Source: Sphingopyxis sp. (GTDB taxonomy: Bacteria > Pseudomonadota > Alphaproteobacteria > Sphingomonadales > Sphingomonadaceae). Taken from it: 64,000 nt of DNA. Of this stretch, positions 8,913 through 17,806 are shown piece after piece. The stretch spans positions 62,001 through 126,000 of the forward strand of contig PNNB01000050.1 of the NCBI GenBank assembly GCA_013823985.1, read 5' to 3'. How positions within the stretch are numbered: position 1 is the first letter of the stretch; every line of letters begins with the position of its first letter. The notes under the pieces are model-generated. The model saw only the letters and a list, made by a program, of their open reading frames with translations, was not told the DNA's origin and made no database searches. Position numbers and translations under genes: made by a program.

Positions 8913-9917
8913 ATGGCAACAGGGTCTGCAATTTCAGTGATCATGAGCGTGTACAACGGCGCGCCCCATATTCACGCCAGTGTACAATCCATTCTTCAGC
9001 AGAATTTTACGGATTTCGAGTTGCTCATTCTCAACGACGGGTCGACGGATAGCAGCTCGGAAATCCTGAACGCTCTGGCGGCGGGTGATTCTCGTATCCG
9101 CTTGATAGAACGTGAAAATCGTGGACTTGTGGCAAGCTTAAACGAGTTGATTGCAGCGGCCAAATCTCCTCTTCTTGCACGAATGGATAGCGATGACATC
9201 GCGATGCCGGATCGGCTCGGCCTCCAATTCGCATATTTGAAGGCAAATCCCCAGATCGGAATATTGGGGAGCAATACCCACGACTTGGACGAGAATGGCT
9301 TTCTGCAAAGTGCGGACGAAAAATACCCTTTGTCGCCCCATGACGCCCGTCTCAGCTTACGCGACGGCCCGCCGGTATGCCATCCGTCGGTGATGATGCG
9401 AACGGACATAATTCGAGCGCTTGGCGGCTACCGTGCAGCGTTTCGCCATGCGGAAGATTATGATCTGTGGTTGAGAGCGTCCTTGGTTACAGATATCTCG
9501 AATTTGCCCCAACGGTTGCTCCTCTATCGGCGTAGCCCGCAGCAAATCAGCCAAAAACATGCGGCCGAACAAGCCAAGGCAGCGGCGATCGCTTGGCTCG
9601 ATCACGTCCGCTGCGGCGAGGGTAAGGCCAGTCTCTTTGACCATATGCCAGAACTACCGCACTATGATGCTCTGGATGCCCTGTTCGGCAACCAAAGTTC
9701 GTCGGCCTATGTCCGCCGTAAGGTTGTGGAACGTATGCGCTATTCGAATGAAATGCTGAAAGGCCCTGAATTCAGCATGATGTTGCAACAGGTGCGCGCC
9801 GGCGAAGGTTTTGAAGGTGTGGGTCGAACGATCCTTAGATTGGGTCGGAAAGGGCGTATGTTGCGCGCAGTCGTCTTGGCTTCCGCTGCAGCCGGTGTGC
9901 TGATCAGCGGATCCTGA
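8913..9917 (+). CDS. Family 2 glycosyltransferase
   Basis: A GT-A glycosyltransferase of 334 residues. The N-terminus SVIMSVYNGAPHIHASVQSILQQNF and LLILNDGSTD are classic GT2 nucleotide-binding motifs, followed by LARMDSDDIAMPDRL with the metal-binding DxD (DSDD). The acceptor region includes VCHPSVMMRTDIIRALGGYR and the conserved AEDYDLWLR. A hydrophobic C-terminal stretch may peripherally anchor it to the membrane. It is probably cytoplasmic and acts in surface polysaccharide or glycolipid synthesis; donor and acceptor are unknown. No other polysaccharide genes are adjacent. Confidence 0.93.
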   Translation: MATGSAISVIMSVYNGAPHIHASVQSILQQNFTDFELLILNDGSTDSSSEILNALAAGDSRIRLIERENRGLVASLNELIAAAKSPLLARMDSDDIAMPDRLGLQFAYLKANPQIGILGSNTHDLDENGFLQSADEKYPLSPHDARLSLRDGPPVCHPSVMMRTDIIRALGGYRAAFRHAEDYDLWLRASLVTDISNLPQRLLLYRRSPQQISQKHAAEQAKAAAIAWLDHVRCGEGKASLFDHMPELPHYDALDALFGNQSSSAYVRRKVVERMRYSNEMLKGPEFSMMLQQVRAGEGFEGVGRTILRLGRKGRMLRAVVLASAAAGVLISGS

Positions 9918-9942
9918 ATCTCTCGATTTTACAATAATTAAC

Positions 9943-11244
9943 ATGTCCTTCACTCCGCGTCCCATGCTGGCACAGGCCGAAATTCGGTGGCGCAGCCGCA
10001 AAAGCTTTCATGTAATGGGACGGCTTCGGGGACTGACCGAATCTATCAATGCAAAGCGCGACATGATTCACGAGCACATAAACGAAGCGAATTTGGCGTC
10101 TGCGGCGACGAAGCGGAAAAGTGCGCCTCGTCGGTTGTTCGGCACCCGCGAGGCCATTTTGGTGCTTGTCGCCTTTGCCTTGTTGGCCTTCGTTCCCTCA
10201 GTCGCTCAAATATCGTCATTCGGACGTTCGGAGACGAAAGTTCAGCAGACGAAAATGACTTGGGACGCCGAATTGCCCGGTGAAAACTTCCCCGGGTCGG
10301 CTTTTTTCTACCTAGATCCCGCAAGCCTTTCGGAAGTGAAAGCCGCACCTGATTCAGACGCGGTTTCCGGCCTGCAAGGCGACATATATAGTGAAGGCGC
10401 AGGGGCAACTCCACTCGTCCAAACCGGTTCTGTAGCGCAGCACTTCATCCTGAAAGCAGGAACCTCCGAGCATAACAGAGCGCTAAAATGCCTGACGGAT
10501 GCAATTTATTATGAAGCGGCAAACGAACCGGAAGCAGGGCAACGCGCCGTCGCCCAGGTGATCCTCAACCGCATGCGTCACCCGACCTTTCCAAACAGCG
10601 TGTGCGGGGTGATCTATCAAGGATCCGAACGTGTCACGGGCTGCCAGTTCAGTTACAGTTGTGACGGCTCCATGGCACGCCAGCCGGCGCGCATATCTTG
10701 GCTGCGGGCCCAAAATGTGGCGGCTCAGGCTCTGGCTGGATATGTATATGGTCCGGTGGGGATGGCGACGCATTATCATGCGACTTATGTCTATCCCTAT
10801 TGGGCCCCCAGCCTGAATTTCGTCGGCACGATCGGTGCCCACCGCTTTTACATCTGGAAAGGAAGTGCAGGCCGTCCGTCTGCGTTCTTCCGCCGCTATG
10901 CGGGCTATGAGCCTTTCCCCGGTCCCAAGCCGCGCGTATTGCAGCCAACTCTTGTGGATGAGCTTGATCCCATCAAGCTGCAACAACGGTACGAACGGGA
11001 ATTCGCGGCTGCACGTATCAAAGCCGAAGCGGATGCTCTGGCTGCCGGGCATAACCCTGCCATGGCGTCCCAATTTGCGGCACGCCAGCGTGACGTTCCT
11101 GTTTATAACGCCCCGAGTTATTCCCGCGAAGCGCTTGATCGCGGCGGTGATGCACAGTTCCGCGGGGAGCGGTTGCCTGCGGCAACCGATGTACGTCCCG
11201 AATATCAAAAGAGCGGGACCTGGAAGACACAACCTGTTGGTTGA
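9943..11244 (+). CDS. SleB-family cell wall hydrolase (membrane-anchored)
   Basis: A protein of 433 residues. A basic N-terminal tail is followed by one membrane segment (ILVLVAFALLAFVPSVAQI, around residues 68-86), placing the rest in the periplasm. The hydrolase_2/SleB domain spans about residues 180-310: LTDAIYYEAANEPEAGQRAVAQVILNR with the catalytic Glu, then NSVCGVIYQGS, CQFSYSCDG and ATHYHATYVYPYWA. It should cleave glycan strands of peptidoglycan. The start at 9943 lacks a clear Shine-Dalgarno; internal ATGs at 10015 or 10063 would still keep the membrane anchor. Confidence 0.88.
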   Translation: MSFTPRPMLAQAEIRWRSRKSFHVMGRLRGLTESINAKRDMIHEHINEANLASAATKRKSAPRRLFGTREAILVLVAFALLAFVPSVAQISSFGRSETKVQQTKMTWDAELPGENFPGSAFFYLDPASLSEVKAAPDSDAVSGLQGDIYSEGAGATPLVQTGSVAQHFILKAGTSEHNRALKCLTDAIYYEAANEPEAGQRAVAQVILNRMRHPTFPNSVCGVIYQGSERVTGCQFSYSCDGSMARQPARISWLRAQNVAAQALAGYVYGPVGMATHYHATYVYPYWAPSLNFVGTIGAHRFYIWKGSAGRPSAFFRRYAGYEPFPGPKPRVLQPTLVDELDPIKLQQRYEREFAAARIKAEADALAAGHNPAMASQFAARQRDVPVYNAPSYSREALDRGGDAQFRGERLPAATDVRPEYQKSGTWKTQPVG

Positions 11245-11430
11245 AAACCCGATTGGCGGTCTTCAAAAAAACTTTCTTGAATCCATAAACTAATGCCGCG
11301 CTTTGCCGTTTTACATTTTAGACCGGCTGGACGGCTATTTCTTTAGCAGCGCAAGCTGCGATACTGGTCCATCTGAAATAGCTTTCTGCGCGGTCGGCAG
11401 AGGTTGGCGGCATTGACCCGCTACGCTCGA

Positions 11431-11479
11431 AAACATCGGCCTCCGGACGCGATCCCACATCCACGCGACCGGAGGCCGA
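11431..11479 (-). terminator. Terminator after the sensor kinase operon
   Basis: A perfect 11-bp inverted repeat, TCGGCCTCCGG (11436-11446) and CCGGAGGCCGA (11469-11479), extended inside by four more pairs after one mismatch. Reading the minus strand, the stem starts 3 nt past the kinase stop at 11483 and is followed by TGTTTT. The spacing and tail support factor-independent termination. Confidence 0.65.
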
Positions 11480-11482
11480 CAG

Positions 11483-12904
11483 TTACCCCTTAATTGAAAA
11501 GGTCGCGCGCAGACCACCTTCTTCGCGATTTGACAATGTCAGATCGCCCCCATGCGCGCGCGCAATGGCGCGTGAGATGGTAAGGCCCAATCCCGATCCG
11601 CCGGTTGACCTGCTGCGGGATTTTTCGGCCCGGGTGAAGGCTTCGAACATGCTTTCGATCTGGCCCGGATCGATACCCGGACCTTTATCATCTATCGTGA
11701 TGGTCACCCGATTGGAGCGGCTATCAATTCCGATCTCGGCAACTCGTCCGTACAGAATGGCATTTCCAATCAAGTTTCGAAGCGCGCGACGCAATAGAAC
11801 GGGGCGGATGCTTGCAATGATGCGCTGGTCGGGCATCTCGAACGCGACAGGATCAAACTCACCTGCCACAGACTCGATCAACGCGCCGATATCGACGGTT
11901 TGCAGCGCTTCTCCCGATTTGCCGAGACGCGCGAGGGTCAAGATATCATCCAGGATCGTGACCATCTCGTCCACCGTCGCGGCCATTTTCTCCCGTTCGT
12001 CATTATCGTCAACCGATTCAATGCGAACGCGCAATGCTGCCAGTGGCGTCTTCAGGTCATGCCCGATGGCGCCAAGCATCACGTCTTTTTCGCCCAGCAA
12101 AGCCGAAACCCGCGCGTGCATTGCGTTAAAGGCCTCTATCAGTTGCTTTACATCATCGGGCCCTGCCGGCTGAAGCACGTCAACCTCATCGGCTAAACCA
12201 ACCCGCTGAACGCGTTGGGTCAACTTGTTCAGCGGGTCTGCAATCCTGCGCGCAACTAATGCGAGCGGGATCATGACGGCAATAAACAGGGTAAAGGTTT
12301 GCAGCAGCAGGGCAAAGATAGAAGCGCCTTCATCAGGGCGCACGAGCCCCGCAGCGTTGACCCACGTGCCGTCCGGCAGACGGGCCGACAGCAACACGGC
12401 TCTGTTGGGTGCGCGCAGGTTGGGGTCGCGCATGCGTCCTCCATTCCATCGACGCAACTGCGCTTCTCTTAACGCCCTAGGGAGGAGTTTGACTGAGACG
12501 GTCGATATACGCACCATCGATACGTTGATGTCTCCCTGCCGGAAAAATTCCTGAGCGCGTTCCGATATCTCCTCTTGCGCGTCGGATCGCTCGATCACAA
12601 CCGGGCTGGTGCCTACGGTGATAGCAACCGGGGGAGACCGACGCCGCCGTTCTCCAGAACGATTATCCTGTCGTTTGAACCAGCGATCGGGTTCGCCGAC
12701 AGGGGTACCTTCGGCCTCAAGTCTTTCAATTTGATTGGCAACGCGGCTTACCACCATTGCAGCCGTTTCAGAAACAGCGCGGTTTCGGACGCCGAAGAGC
12801 AACAAGGTGGCATTTATCGATTGCGCGATCAGCAGCGCAGATGCCGTCACCAACAGGATCTGTCCATAAAGGCTGCGTGGCCAAAGACGGAAACCCCCAA
12901 GCAA
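11483..12904 (-). CDS. EnvZ-like membrane sensor histidine kinase
   Basis: A two-component kinase of 473 residues. The first membrane segment (about residues 11-37) precedes a periplasmic loop of about 170 residues; the second segment (around ALLLQTFTLFIAVMIPLALVA) leads into a HAMP linker. The dimerisation box IGHDLKTPLAALRVRIE places the phosphoacceptor at His282. The ATPase domain shows NLIGNAILYG, DDKGPGID and GSGLGLTISRAI. It follows the response regulator at 12907 with a 2-nt gap, and the two are surely partners. A membrane or osmotic input is inferred from the family. Confidence 0.93.
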   Translation of the reverse strand: MLGGFRLWPRSLYGQILLVTASALLIAQSINATLLLFGVRNRAVSETAAMVVSRVANQIERLEAEGTPVGEPDRWFKRQDNRSGERRRRSPPVAITVGTSPVVIERSDAQEEISERAQEFFRQGDINVSMVRISTVSVKLLPRALREAQLRRWNGGRMRDPNLRAPNRAVLLSARLPDGTWVNAAGLVRPDEGASIFALLLQTFTLFIAVMIPLALVARRIADPLNKLTQRVQRVGLADEVDVLQPAGPDDVKQLIEAFNAMHARVSALLGEKDVMLGAIGHDLKTPLAALRVRIESVDDNDEREKMAATVDEMVTILDDILTLARLGKSGEALQTVDIGALIESVAGEFDPVAFEMPDQRIIASIRPVLLRRALRNLIGNAILYGRVAEIGIDSRSNRVTITIDDKGPGIDPGQIESMFEAFTRAEKSRSRSTGGSGLGLTISRAIARAHGGDLTLSNREEGGLRATFSIKG

Positions 12905-12906
12905 CG

Positions 12907-13626
12907 TCAGAGCCGCTTTACTTCGGAGGAAAAACGGTAGCCGCCGCCCCAGATTGTTTTGATAAATTGGGGATCTTTGGGGTCTACTTCAATTTTGCGC
13001 CGGAGACGGCTCACCTGATTGTCTATCGCCCGGTCAAATGGGCCTCCCTCCCGGCCACGGGTGAGATCCAGCAATTGGTCGCGGGATAGGATATGCCCTG
13101 CGCGGCTGACGAGCGCTTCGAGCATGCGGTGTTCCCCGGACGACAGCGGGACGAGGACGCCCTCTGGATCATGCAGGCTTTGTTCGGCCGTATTGAGGGT
13201 CCAGCCCGCAAAGCTGTAAACTTCCCCCATTCGGTCGGGTTTGGCCGCGCCAGATGATACGCGGCGCAATACCACTTTTACACGCGCCACTAATTCACGT
13301 GGTGAAAAGGGTTTTACGACATAGTCATCAGCGCCGATTTCCAAACCGATAATCCGGTCCGTTTCTTCTGATTTTGCTGTTAGCAAAATCACAGGTGGGC
13401 CATCATTCGCAGAAATATGGCGGCAAAGGCTGAGACCGTCTTCGCCAGGCATCATGATGTCCAGAAGGACCAGATCGATATCGTAGGACAAGAGCATGGA
13501 CCGCGCCGTCGAGGCGTCCGGCGCGTCGCTGATCCGGAAACCTTGCCGCTCCAAATATTTGCCAAGCGGATCACGGATCGAGGCTTCATCATCGACAAGC
13601 AGCAAATGAGGGCGGGATTTGGTCAT
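12907..13626 (-). CDS. OmpR-family response regulator
   Basis: A protein of 239 residues. The receiver domain has DDE at residues 12-14, the phosphoacceptor Asp56 in LVLLDIMMPGEDG, the conserved Thr and Lys (LLTAKSEE, YVVKPFSPREL), and a C-terminal winged-helix DNA-binding domain ending REGGPFDRAIDNQVSRLRRKIE...IKTIWGGGYRF. It is the cognate regulator of the kinase at 11483-12904. A terminator separates it from the upstream EF-hand gene, so the pair probably has its own promoter. Confidence 0.95.
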   Translation of the reverse strand: MTKSRPHLLLVDDEASIRDPLGKYLERQGFRISDAPDASTARSMLLSYDIDLVLLDIMMPGEDGLSLCRHISANDGPPVILLTAKSEETDRIIGLEIGADDYVVKPFSPRELVARVKVVLRRVSSGAAKPDRMGEVYSFAGWTLNTAEQSLHDPEGVLVPLSSGEHRMLEALVSRAGHILSRDQLLDLTRGREGGPFDRAIDNQVSRLRRKIEVDPKDPQFIKTIWGGGYRFSSEVKRL

Positions 13627-13664
13627 GCCGGTTACAATCGATACGCTTTATCTGTCCGTCTGCA

Positions 13665-13706
13665 ACAAAAAGGCCGGAGAAGAAGGAGGGGGAAACTTCT
13701 CCGGCC
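13665..13706 (-). terminator. Terminator after the EF-hand gene
   Basis: A perfect 11-bp stem, GGCCGGAGAAG (13672-13682) and CTTCTCCGGCC (13696-13706), with a 13-nt loop. Read on the minus strand it is followed by a run of five T (CTTTTTG). It lies between the stop of the EF-hand gene (13761) and the start of the response regulator (13626), ending the former. Confidence 0.8.
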
Positions 13707-13760
13707 CAGTTTTGACACGATCTCCAAAGGGGAGTGAAAAGATCGCGCCAGCAAAGCTCT

Positions 13761-14348
13761 TTATTCCATGCCACTTTCAGTTGGCGGCGGCGGACGGTCA
13801 CCACGGTCCTTGCGCATGGATTTGCGTTCGGCTGCGGAGATCGTTCCGTCGTTATTGGTATCGGCCTTCGCAAAGCGCGTTTCGGCAGCCTTTCGAAATT
13901 CAGCTTGCGTCACGGCCTTGTCACCATTGGTATCTGCCAGTGCCAGCATTTTCATGCCGCTGCGTCCATGACCACCGACGTGACGTTCCCGGCGCTCGCC
14001 ACCGGCATCGGCATTTGCTTTGTCCATGCGCTGGACATGGCGATCACGTCGTGCCGCAAGGCGCGCTTCGTGGGCGGCCATGAACTCGCTTTCATTTATC
14101 GAGCCATTTTTGTCCGCGTCCATTTCGGCAAAATGCTTTTTGGCCATCGCCGTGCGATCCGCGCTATTGAGCGTGCCGTCACCATTGGCGTCCATTTTGG
14201 CGAAACGTGCATCTGCTTGGGCAAGTGCTTCCGCCTTGGTCACGTTTTTGTCACCGTCAGCATCCGCTTTCATACCGGGCGCGGCGTAGAGTGCGGCACT
14301 TGTTAGCGATACCGCCAACAGCCCTGCAAAGATCTTTGTCCGATCCAT
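13761..14348 (-). CDS. Exported EF-hand calcium-binding protein
   Basis: A protein of 195 residues from the chosen ATG at 14348, which has AAGGAA about 8 nt upstream and opens a clean signal peptide (MDRTKIFAGLLAVSLTSAALYA). An in-frame ATG 10 codons earlier is less likely. Five EF-hand loops are visible: DADGDKNVTKAE, DANGDGTLNSAD, DADKNGSINESE, DTNGDKAVTQAE and DTNNDGTISAAE. A basic, His-rich linker (RRDRHVQRMDK...RERHVGGHGRSG) separates the third and fourth. A periplasmic Ca2+ buffer or sensor is likely. The neighbouring two-component genes may or may not be linked functionally. Confidence 0.88.
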   Translation of the reverse strand: MDRTKIFAGLLAVSLTSAALYAAPGMKADADGDKNVTKAEALAQADARFAKMDANGDGTLNSADRTAMAKKHFAEMDADKNGSINESEFMAAHEARLAARRDRHVQRMDKANADAGGERRERHVGGHGRSGMKMLALADTNGDKAVTQAEFRKAAETRFAKADTNNDGTISAAERKSMRKDRGDRPPPPTESGME

Positions 14349-14370
14349 CTTTTCATTCCTTGTCAACATG

Positions 14371-14388
14371 TCCGACATGATGGTCGGA
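14371..14388. promoter_or_regulatory. Dyad upstream of the EF-hand gene
   Basis: Perfect inverted repeat TCCGAC-N6-GTCGGA, starting 23 bases upstream of the chosen EF-hand start. On the minus strand a TATTAT (14405-14410) with TTGCGC 18 nt further up could be the promoter, which would put the dyad in the early transcript, as an operator or a small hairpin. No direct evidence of binding. Confidence 0.3.
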
Positions 14389-14512
14389 TGACTTTGATGT
14401 AGAGATAATATGTCGCAGGGGTGTGTCAGCGCAATCGCTGCATTGTCGCAAAGTGTATCAGGGGCCCGAATTGTTCATACAGGCGCAAGATAGGGCGGCG
14501 ATGTAGGGGTTT

Positions 14513-14586
14513 TGGAGCGGGTAAGGGGAATCGAACCCCTCTAGCTAGCTTGGAAGGCTAGTGCATTACCACTATGCTATACCCGC
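14513..14586 (-). tRNA. tRNA-Gly (anticodon TCC)
   Basis: Cloverleaf on the minus strand: acceptor GCGGGTA pairs with TACCCGC, D-arm AGCATAGTGGTAATGC, anticodon stem CTAGC/GCTAG around the 7-nt loop CTTCCAA (anticodon TCC), and T-arm GGGGTTCGATTCCCC. A templated CCA end is at 14513-14515. The body without CCA is 71 nt, usual for glycine tRNAs. Confidence 0.96.
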
Positions 14587-14653
14587 ATTCACGGCGAACC
14601 GTTGAGCGGGGCCGCTATTGCCAGCAAGTTGCCCTGTCGTCAACGGGTCGATT

Positions 14654-14684
14654 GCAAAAGAAAGGGGCCGCAAAATGCGGCCCC
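14654..14684 (-). terminator. Terminator after the petABC operon
   Basis: Perfect stem GGGGCCGCA/TGCGGCCCC with a 3-nt loop (14664-14684). On the minus strand it is followed by CTTTCTTTT. It lies 25 nt past the cytochrome c1 stop and closes the bc1 operon before tRNA-Gly. Confidence 0.75.
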
Positions 14685-14709
14685 GTCCAAATTAGCGCTG
14701 AATGCGCAA

Positions 14710-15555
14710 TCAATGCTTTTTGTCAGCCCAGATGCTCTTGTAGGACATCCATGCCAGCACAGTGAAGATAATCAGGAAGCCAAGGGCTGCCCAACCTGCG
14801 CTTTTGCGGTTTTCCATCTTGGGCTCTGCAGTCCAGGTCAGGAAAGCGGCAACGTCCTTGGCCATCTGCGCCTTGGTTGCCTTTGTACCATCGTCATAGG
14901 TGACTTGGTCATCAGCGGCCAAAGGTGCGGCCATCGCGATGTTGAGGTTCGCGAAATAAGGGTTGTAGTGCAGACCGTCCGGAGTCTTTGCATCCGGGAA
15001 CTTCTTCAAAAGCTCCGCAGGCTGTGTTTCTTCGTAGCCGATCAGCAACGAGTACACATAGGCAGGGCCGTTCGCACGTGCTTTGGTGATCAGCGAAAGA
15101 TCTGGCGGAAGTGCGTTGTTGTTCGCCGCGCGTGCAGCCACTTCGTTAGGGAAGGGCGATGGGATACGGTCGGCAGGAATGCCAGGACGCGTGGCAGGCT
15201 CACCGGTTTCGGGGTTGATCGAAGGAACTTCGGTCTTCCAGCCTTTGGCAATCGCCTTAACCTGTTCCTCGTCATAACCCAGCGCCGCAAAGTCGCGGAA
15301 CGACACAAGCTTCAGGCTGTGGCATGCCGAGCAGACTTCGGCATATACTTTAAGACCGCGTTGCAGCTGTCCCTTGTCATATTTGCCCAGCGGACCGTCA
15401 TGCGGGAACTTCTCCGCAAGCGGCATCTTGTGGAATTCATGCTCGGCAGTTGGAACGGCAGGTTCCTTGATTGCACCAATGATGGTGTCACCAAGGCCGA
15501 TCAGCAGCATTCCGCTGAAAAACACGCCTACCAAAAAAGCAATTAAACGAACCAT
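14710..15555 (-). CDS. petC: Cytochrome c1 of the bc1 complex
   Basis: The haem-c subunit of complex III, passing electrons from the Rieske protein to soluble cytochrome c. At 281 residues it carries an N-terminal hydrophobic signal (MVRLIAFLVGVFFSGMLLIG), the haem-binding CSACH at residues 75-79, the axial methionine region NIAMAAPL, and a C-terminal membrane anchor (SAGWAALGFLIIFTVLAWMSYKS). It is the last gene of the minus-strand petA-petB-petC operon, 19 nt after cytochrome b. Confidence 0.97.
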   Translation of the reverse strand: MVRLIAFLVGVFFSGMLLIGLGDTIIGAIKEPAVPTAEHEFHKMPLAEKFPHDGPLGKYDKGQLQRGLKVYAEVCSACHSLKLVSFRDFAALGYDEEQVKAIAKGWKTEVPSINPETGEPATRPGIPADRIPSPFPNEVAARAANNNALPPDLSLITKARANGPAYVYSLLIGYEETQPAELLKKFPDAKTPDGLHYNPYFANLNIAMAAPLAADDQVTYDDGTKATKAQMAKDVAAFLTWTAEPKMENRKSAGWAALGFLIIFTVLAWMSYKSIWADKKH

Positions 15556-15574
15556 GATAGTGGCTTTCCCTGTT

Positions 15575-16870
15575 TTACGCGGTCGCCGTTTGAAGCGGCT
15601 TTCCTGTCACGGCTTCCGTGATCGAGTTGGGCAGCGGAAGCGGCCGTTCGATGCGCGAAACGATAGGCAGGATGATCAAGAAGTGAGCGAAGTAGTAAGC
15701 TGCTGCGATCTGGCTCAATACGACCCACTGGGTGTATGGAGGCTGCGCACCGCAATAGGTCAGCACAACAAGGCTCGGAATGAGGCCATACCAGAAAAAC
15801 TTGCGGAACAGCGGACGGTAATGGCCCGAACGCACTGGCGATGTATCCAGCCAAGGCAGGAAGAACAGCAACAGGATCGAACCGAACATGGCCAGCACGC
15901 CCATCAGCTTCGCTTCAATCAGCACGATGCCGGTGAAGGGAATGCCGAAGTTTACCGTGAATGCCTTCAGGATCGCGTAGAATGGCAAGAAATACCATTC
16001 GGGAACGATATGTGCCGGCGTCGACAGCGGGTTAGCCTGGATATAGTTATCCGGATGGCCCAGCAGATTTGGCGCGAAAAATGTGATCGCTACGAAACCG
16101 ATCAGGAATACGCCCAATCCGAAGCCGTCCTTTGCGGTGTAATAGGGGTGGAAGGGAACAGTGTCCTGTTCGGCCTTTACGCTGACACCCGTCGGGTTCG
16201 AGGACCCGGGAATATGCAGCGCCCATACGTGCAGGATAATCACACCGGCAATTACGAAAGGCAGCAGGTAGTGAAGCGAGAAGAAGCGGTTCAGCGCGGC
16301 TTGGTCAGGCGCAAAACCACCTAGCAGCAACTGGCGCAACGGTTCACCAACCAACGGAATAGCGGAGAAGAAGCCGGTAATAACCTGCGCACCCCAGAAG
16401 CTCATCTGGCCCCAGGGAAGCACATAGCCCATGAACGCAGTCGCCATCATCAGCAGGAAGATCACGACACCCAGCAACCAGATCATTTCACGCGGCGCTT
16501 TGTACGAACCGTAGAAAAGACCACGGAAAATGTGGATGTAGACGACAATGAAGAAGAAGCTGGCGCCGTTCATATGCGCGTAGCGGATGAACCAGCCGGC
16601 ATTTACATCGCGCATGATGTGCTCAACCGAGTTGAAGGCACCGTCGACGCTTGCATAATAATGCATCGCAAGGACAATGCCGGTCACGATCTGGATAACC
16701 AGCGCAACACCGGCAAGAACACCGAAGTTCCAGAAATAGTTCAGGTTGCGCGGGACCGGATAGCCGGCACCAACTGCGTTATACACCAAGCGGGGCAAGG
16801 GGAGACGTTCGTCCACCCACTTGGTTACCGCGTTCTGAGGCTTATACTCATTTGCCCAAGGGAAGCTCAT
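15575..16870 (-). CDS. petB: Cytochrome b of the bc1 complex
   Basis: The integral membrane subunit of complex III that binds haems bL and bH and forms the Qo and Qi sites. At 431 residues it has the full eight-helix length of proteobacterial cytochrome b. Visible landmarks are [21 protein letters not shown], helix-B and helix-D histidine regions ([21 protein letters not shown] and [23 protein letters not shown]) and the Qo-site [13 protein letters not shown]. It is flanked by Rieske (14 nt upstream) and c1 genes. Confidence 0.98.
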   Translation of the reverse strand: MSFPWANEYKPQNAVTKWVDERLPLPRLVYNAVGAGYPVPRNLNYFWNFGVLAGVALVIQIVTGIVLAMHYYASVDGAFNSVEHIMRDVNAGWFIRYAHMNGASFFFIVVYIHIFRGLFYGSYKAPREMIWLLGVVIFLLMMATAFMGYVLPWGQMSFWGAQVITGFFSAIPLVGEPLRQLLLGGFAPDQAALNRFFSLHYLLPFVIAGVIILHVWALHIPGSSNPTGVSVKAEQDTVPFHPYYTAKDGFGLGVFLIGFVAITFFAPNLLGHPDNYIQANPLSTPAHIVPEWYFLPFYAILKAFTVNFGIPFTGIVLIEAKLMGVLAMFGSILLLFFLPWLDTSPVRSGHYRPLFRKFFWYGLIPSLVVLTYCGAQPPYTQWVVLSQIAAAYYFAHFLIILPIVSRIERPLPLPNSITEAVTGKPLQTATA

Positions 16871-16884
16871 CTTGTTTTAGCTCC

Positions 16885-17517
16885 TCAACCGATTTTTACG
16901 ACTGTGTCGGAAAGAAATACATATTCTGGAACCGCGAGGTTCAGCGGAGCCGGACCTTTGCGGATGCGTGCGGCTGTATCATAGTGCGATCCGTGGCAGG
17001 GGCAGAAATAGCCGCCATATTCACCCTTAACTTCACCAGCCGCGGCACCGAGTGGTACGCAGCCGAGATGGGTGCAAACGCCAAGGGTAATCAGCCAGTT
17101 TTCTTTGCCCGGCTGGGTACGTTCGGCAAGAGTTTGGGGGTCACGGAGCGAACCGGCGTCAACCTTGTTCGCCTCGTCGATTTCGGCCGGAGTGAGGTTA
17201 CGGATGAAAACAGGCTGCTTGCGCCAGCTGGTCTTGATCGCCTGGCCGGGCTGTATCGCGGCAACGTCGACTTCAATCGACGCGAGCGCCAACACATCTG
17301 CGCTAGCGCTCATTTGCGAAACCAGCGGAATTGCAACTGCAACCGCGCCGACGCCAGCAAAACTGACCGCTGCAATGTGAATGAAATCGCGCCGACGCAC
17401 ACCTTCACCTTCCTCCGCAGATGCTGTGGAGGTTGGCGCTGTTAACGCGGCTGATGCTTCAGCCGATGTTTTGCGCGGAGCTTTGGATGTGCCTGTTGTC
17501 TTTTTGACCGTAGCCAT
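16885..17517 (-). CDS. petA: Rieske iron-sulfur subunit of the bc1 complex
   Basis: The 2Fe-2S subunit of ubiquinol:cytochrome c reductase, 210 residues. A twin-arginine-like anchor begins at [22 protein letters not shown] (from residue 41). The cluster ligands are in CTHLGC and CPCHGSHYD. An unusually long Ala/Thr/Ser-rich segment of about 40 residues precedes the RRR motif and keeps the start at 17517 uncertain; no better internal ATG exists. It is the first gene of petABC. The 289-nt region upstream carries candidate promoter elements and a palindrome. Confidence 0.97.
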   Translation of the reverse strand: MATVKKTTGTSKAPRKTSAEASAALTAPTSTASAEEGEGVRRRDFIHIAAVSFAGVGAVAVAIPLVSQMSASADVLALASIEVDVAAIQPGQAIKTSWRKQPVFIRNLTPAEIDEANKVDAGSLRDPQTLAERTQPGKENWLITLGVCTHLGCVPLGAAAGEVKGEYGGYFCPCHGSHYDTAARIRKGPAPLNLAVPEYVFLSDTVVKIG

Positions 17518-17606
17518 ATGCTGCCCTTATTTGCGACGCGGATTTGAAGCCCGCAATACCGTCGAAACCCCATGATACCCCGCCATCGAAAGCAATTTAA
17601 CCTACT

Positions 17607-17635
17607 TTGACAGGGCGATTCAGCGGGCCTGATAG
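17607..17635 (+). promoter_or_regulatory. Candidate sigma70 promoter toward the DAHP synthase gene
   Basis: TTGACA (17607-17612), a 17-nt spacer and TGATAG (17630-17635). The -35 is a perfect consensus and the -10 is partial. The predicted transcription start near 17642 abuts the palindrome at 17643 and lies about 165 nt before the DAHP synthase start. Confidence 0.35.
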
Positions 17636-17642
17636 ACGTCTT

Positions 17643-17658
17643 TTGGCAAATTTGCCAA
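17643..17658. promoter_or_regulatory. Perfect 16-bp palindrome, candidate operator
   Basis: TTGGCAAATTTGCCAA is perfectly self-complementary; a further half-site-like ATTTGGCA lies at 17665-17672. It sits between petA and the DAHP synthase gene, just past the predicted start of the rightward promoter and about 10 nt past that of the leftward one. This suggests a homodimeric repressor site; the regulator is unknown. Confidence 0.45.
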
Positions 17659-17675
17659 CAGGGAATTTGGCAGAT

Positions 17676-17706
17676 ATTATACTAAAACATTGCGACGTAG
17701 TTGCAA
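17676..17706 (-). promoter_or_regulatory. Candidate promoter toward petABC
   Basis: On the minus strand a perfect TATAAT (17676-17681) is preceded after 19 nt by TTGCAA (17701-17706). The -10 is strong; the -35 and spacing are weak. It would give petABC a leader of about 150 nt that runs across the palindrome. Confidence 0.35.
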
Positions 17707-17806
17707 ATTGCGAAAGTGACGGAAAATTGCCGCTTTTGCTTGCTAGTGCATATAAATTGAGCCTAAAGGGCGCCCCTTTGAAATGAACAAAGCTGGAGTA
17801 ATGGGC

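Noticed and set aside
14602..15546. Long open frame on the plus strand opposite cytochrome c1
   Set aside because: It is antisense to petC over its whole length, has no recognisable domain, and petC carries clear haem motifs.
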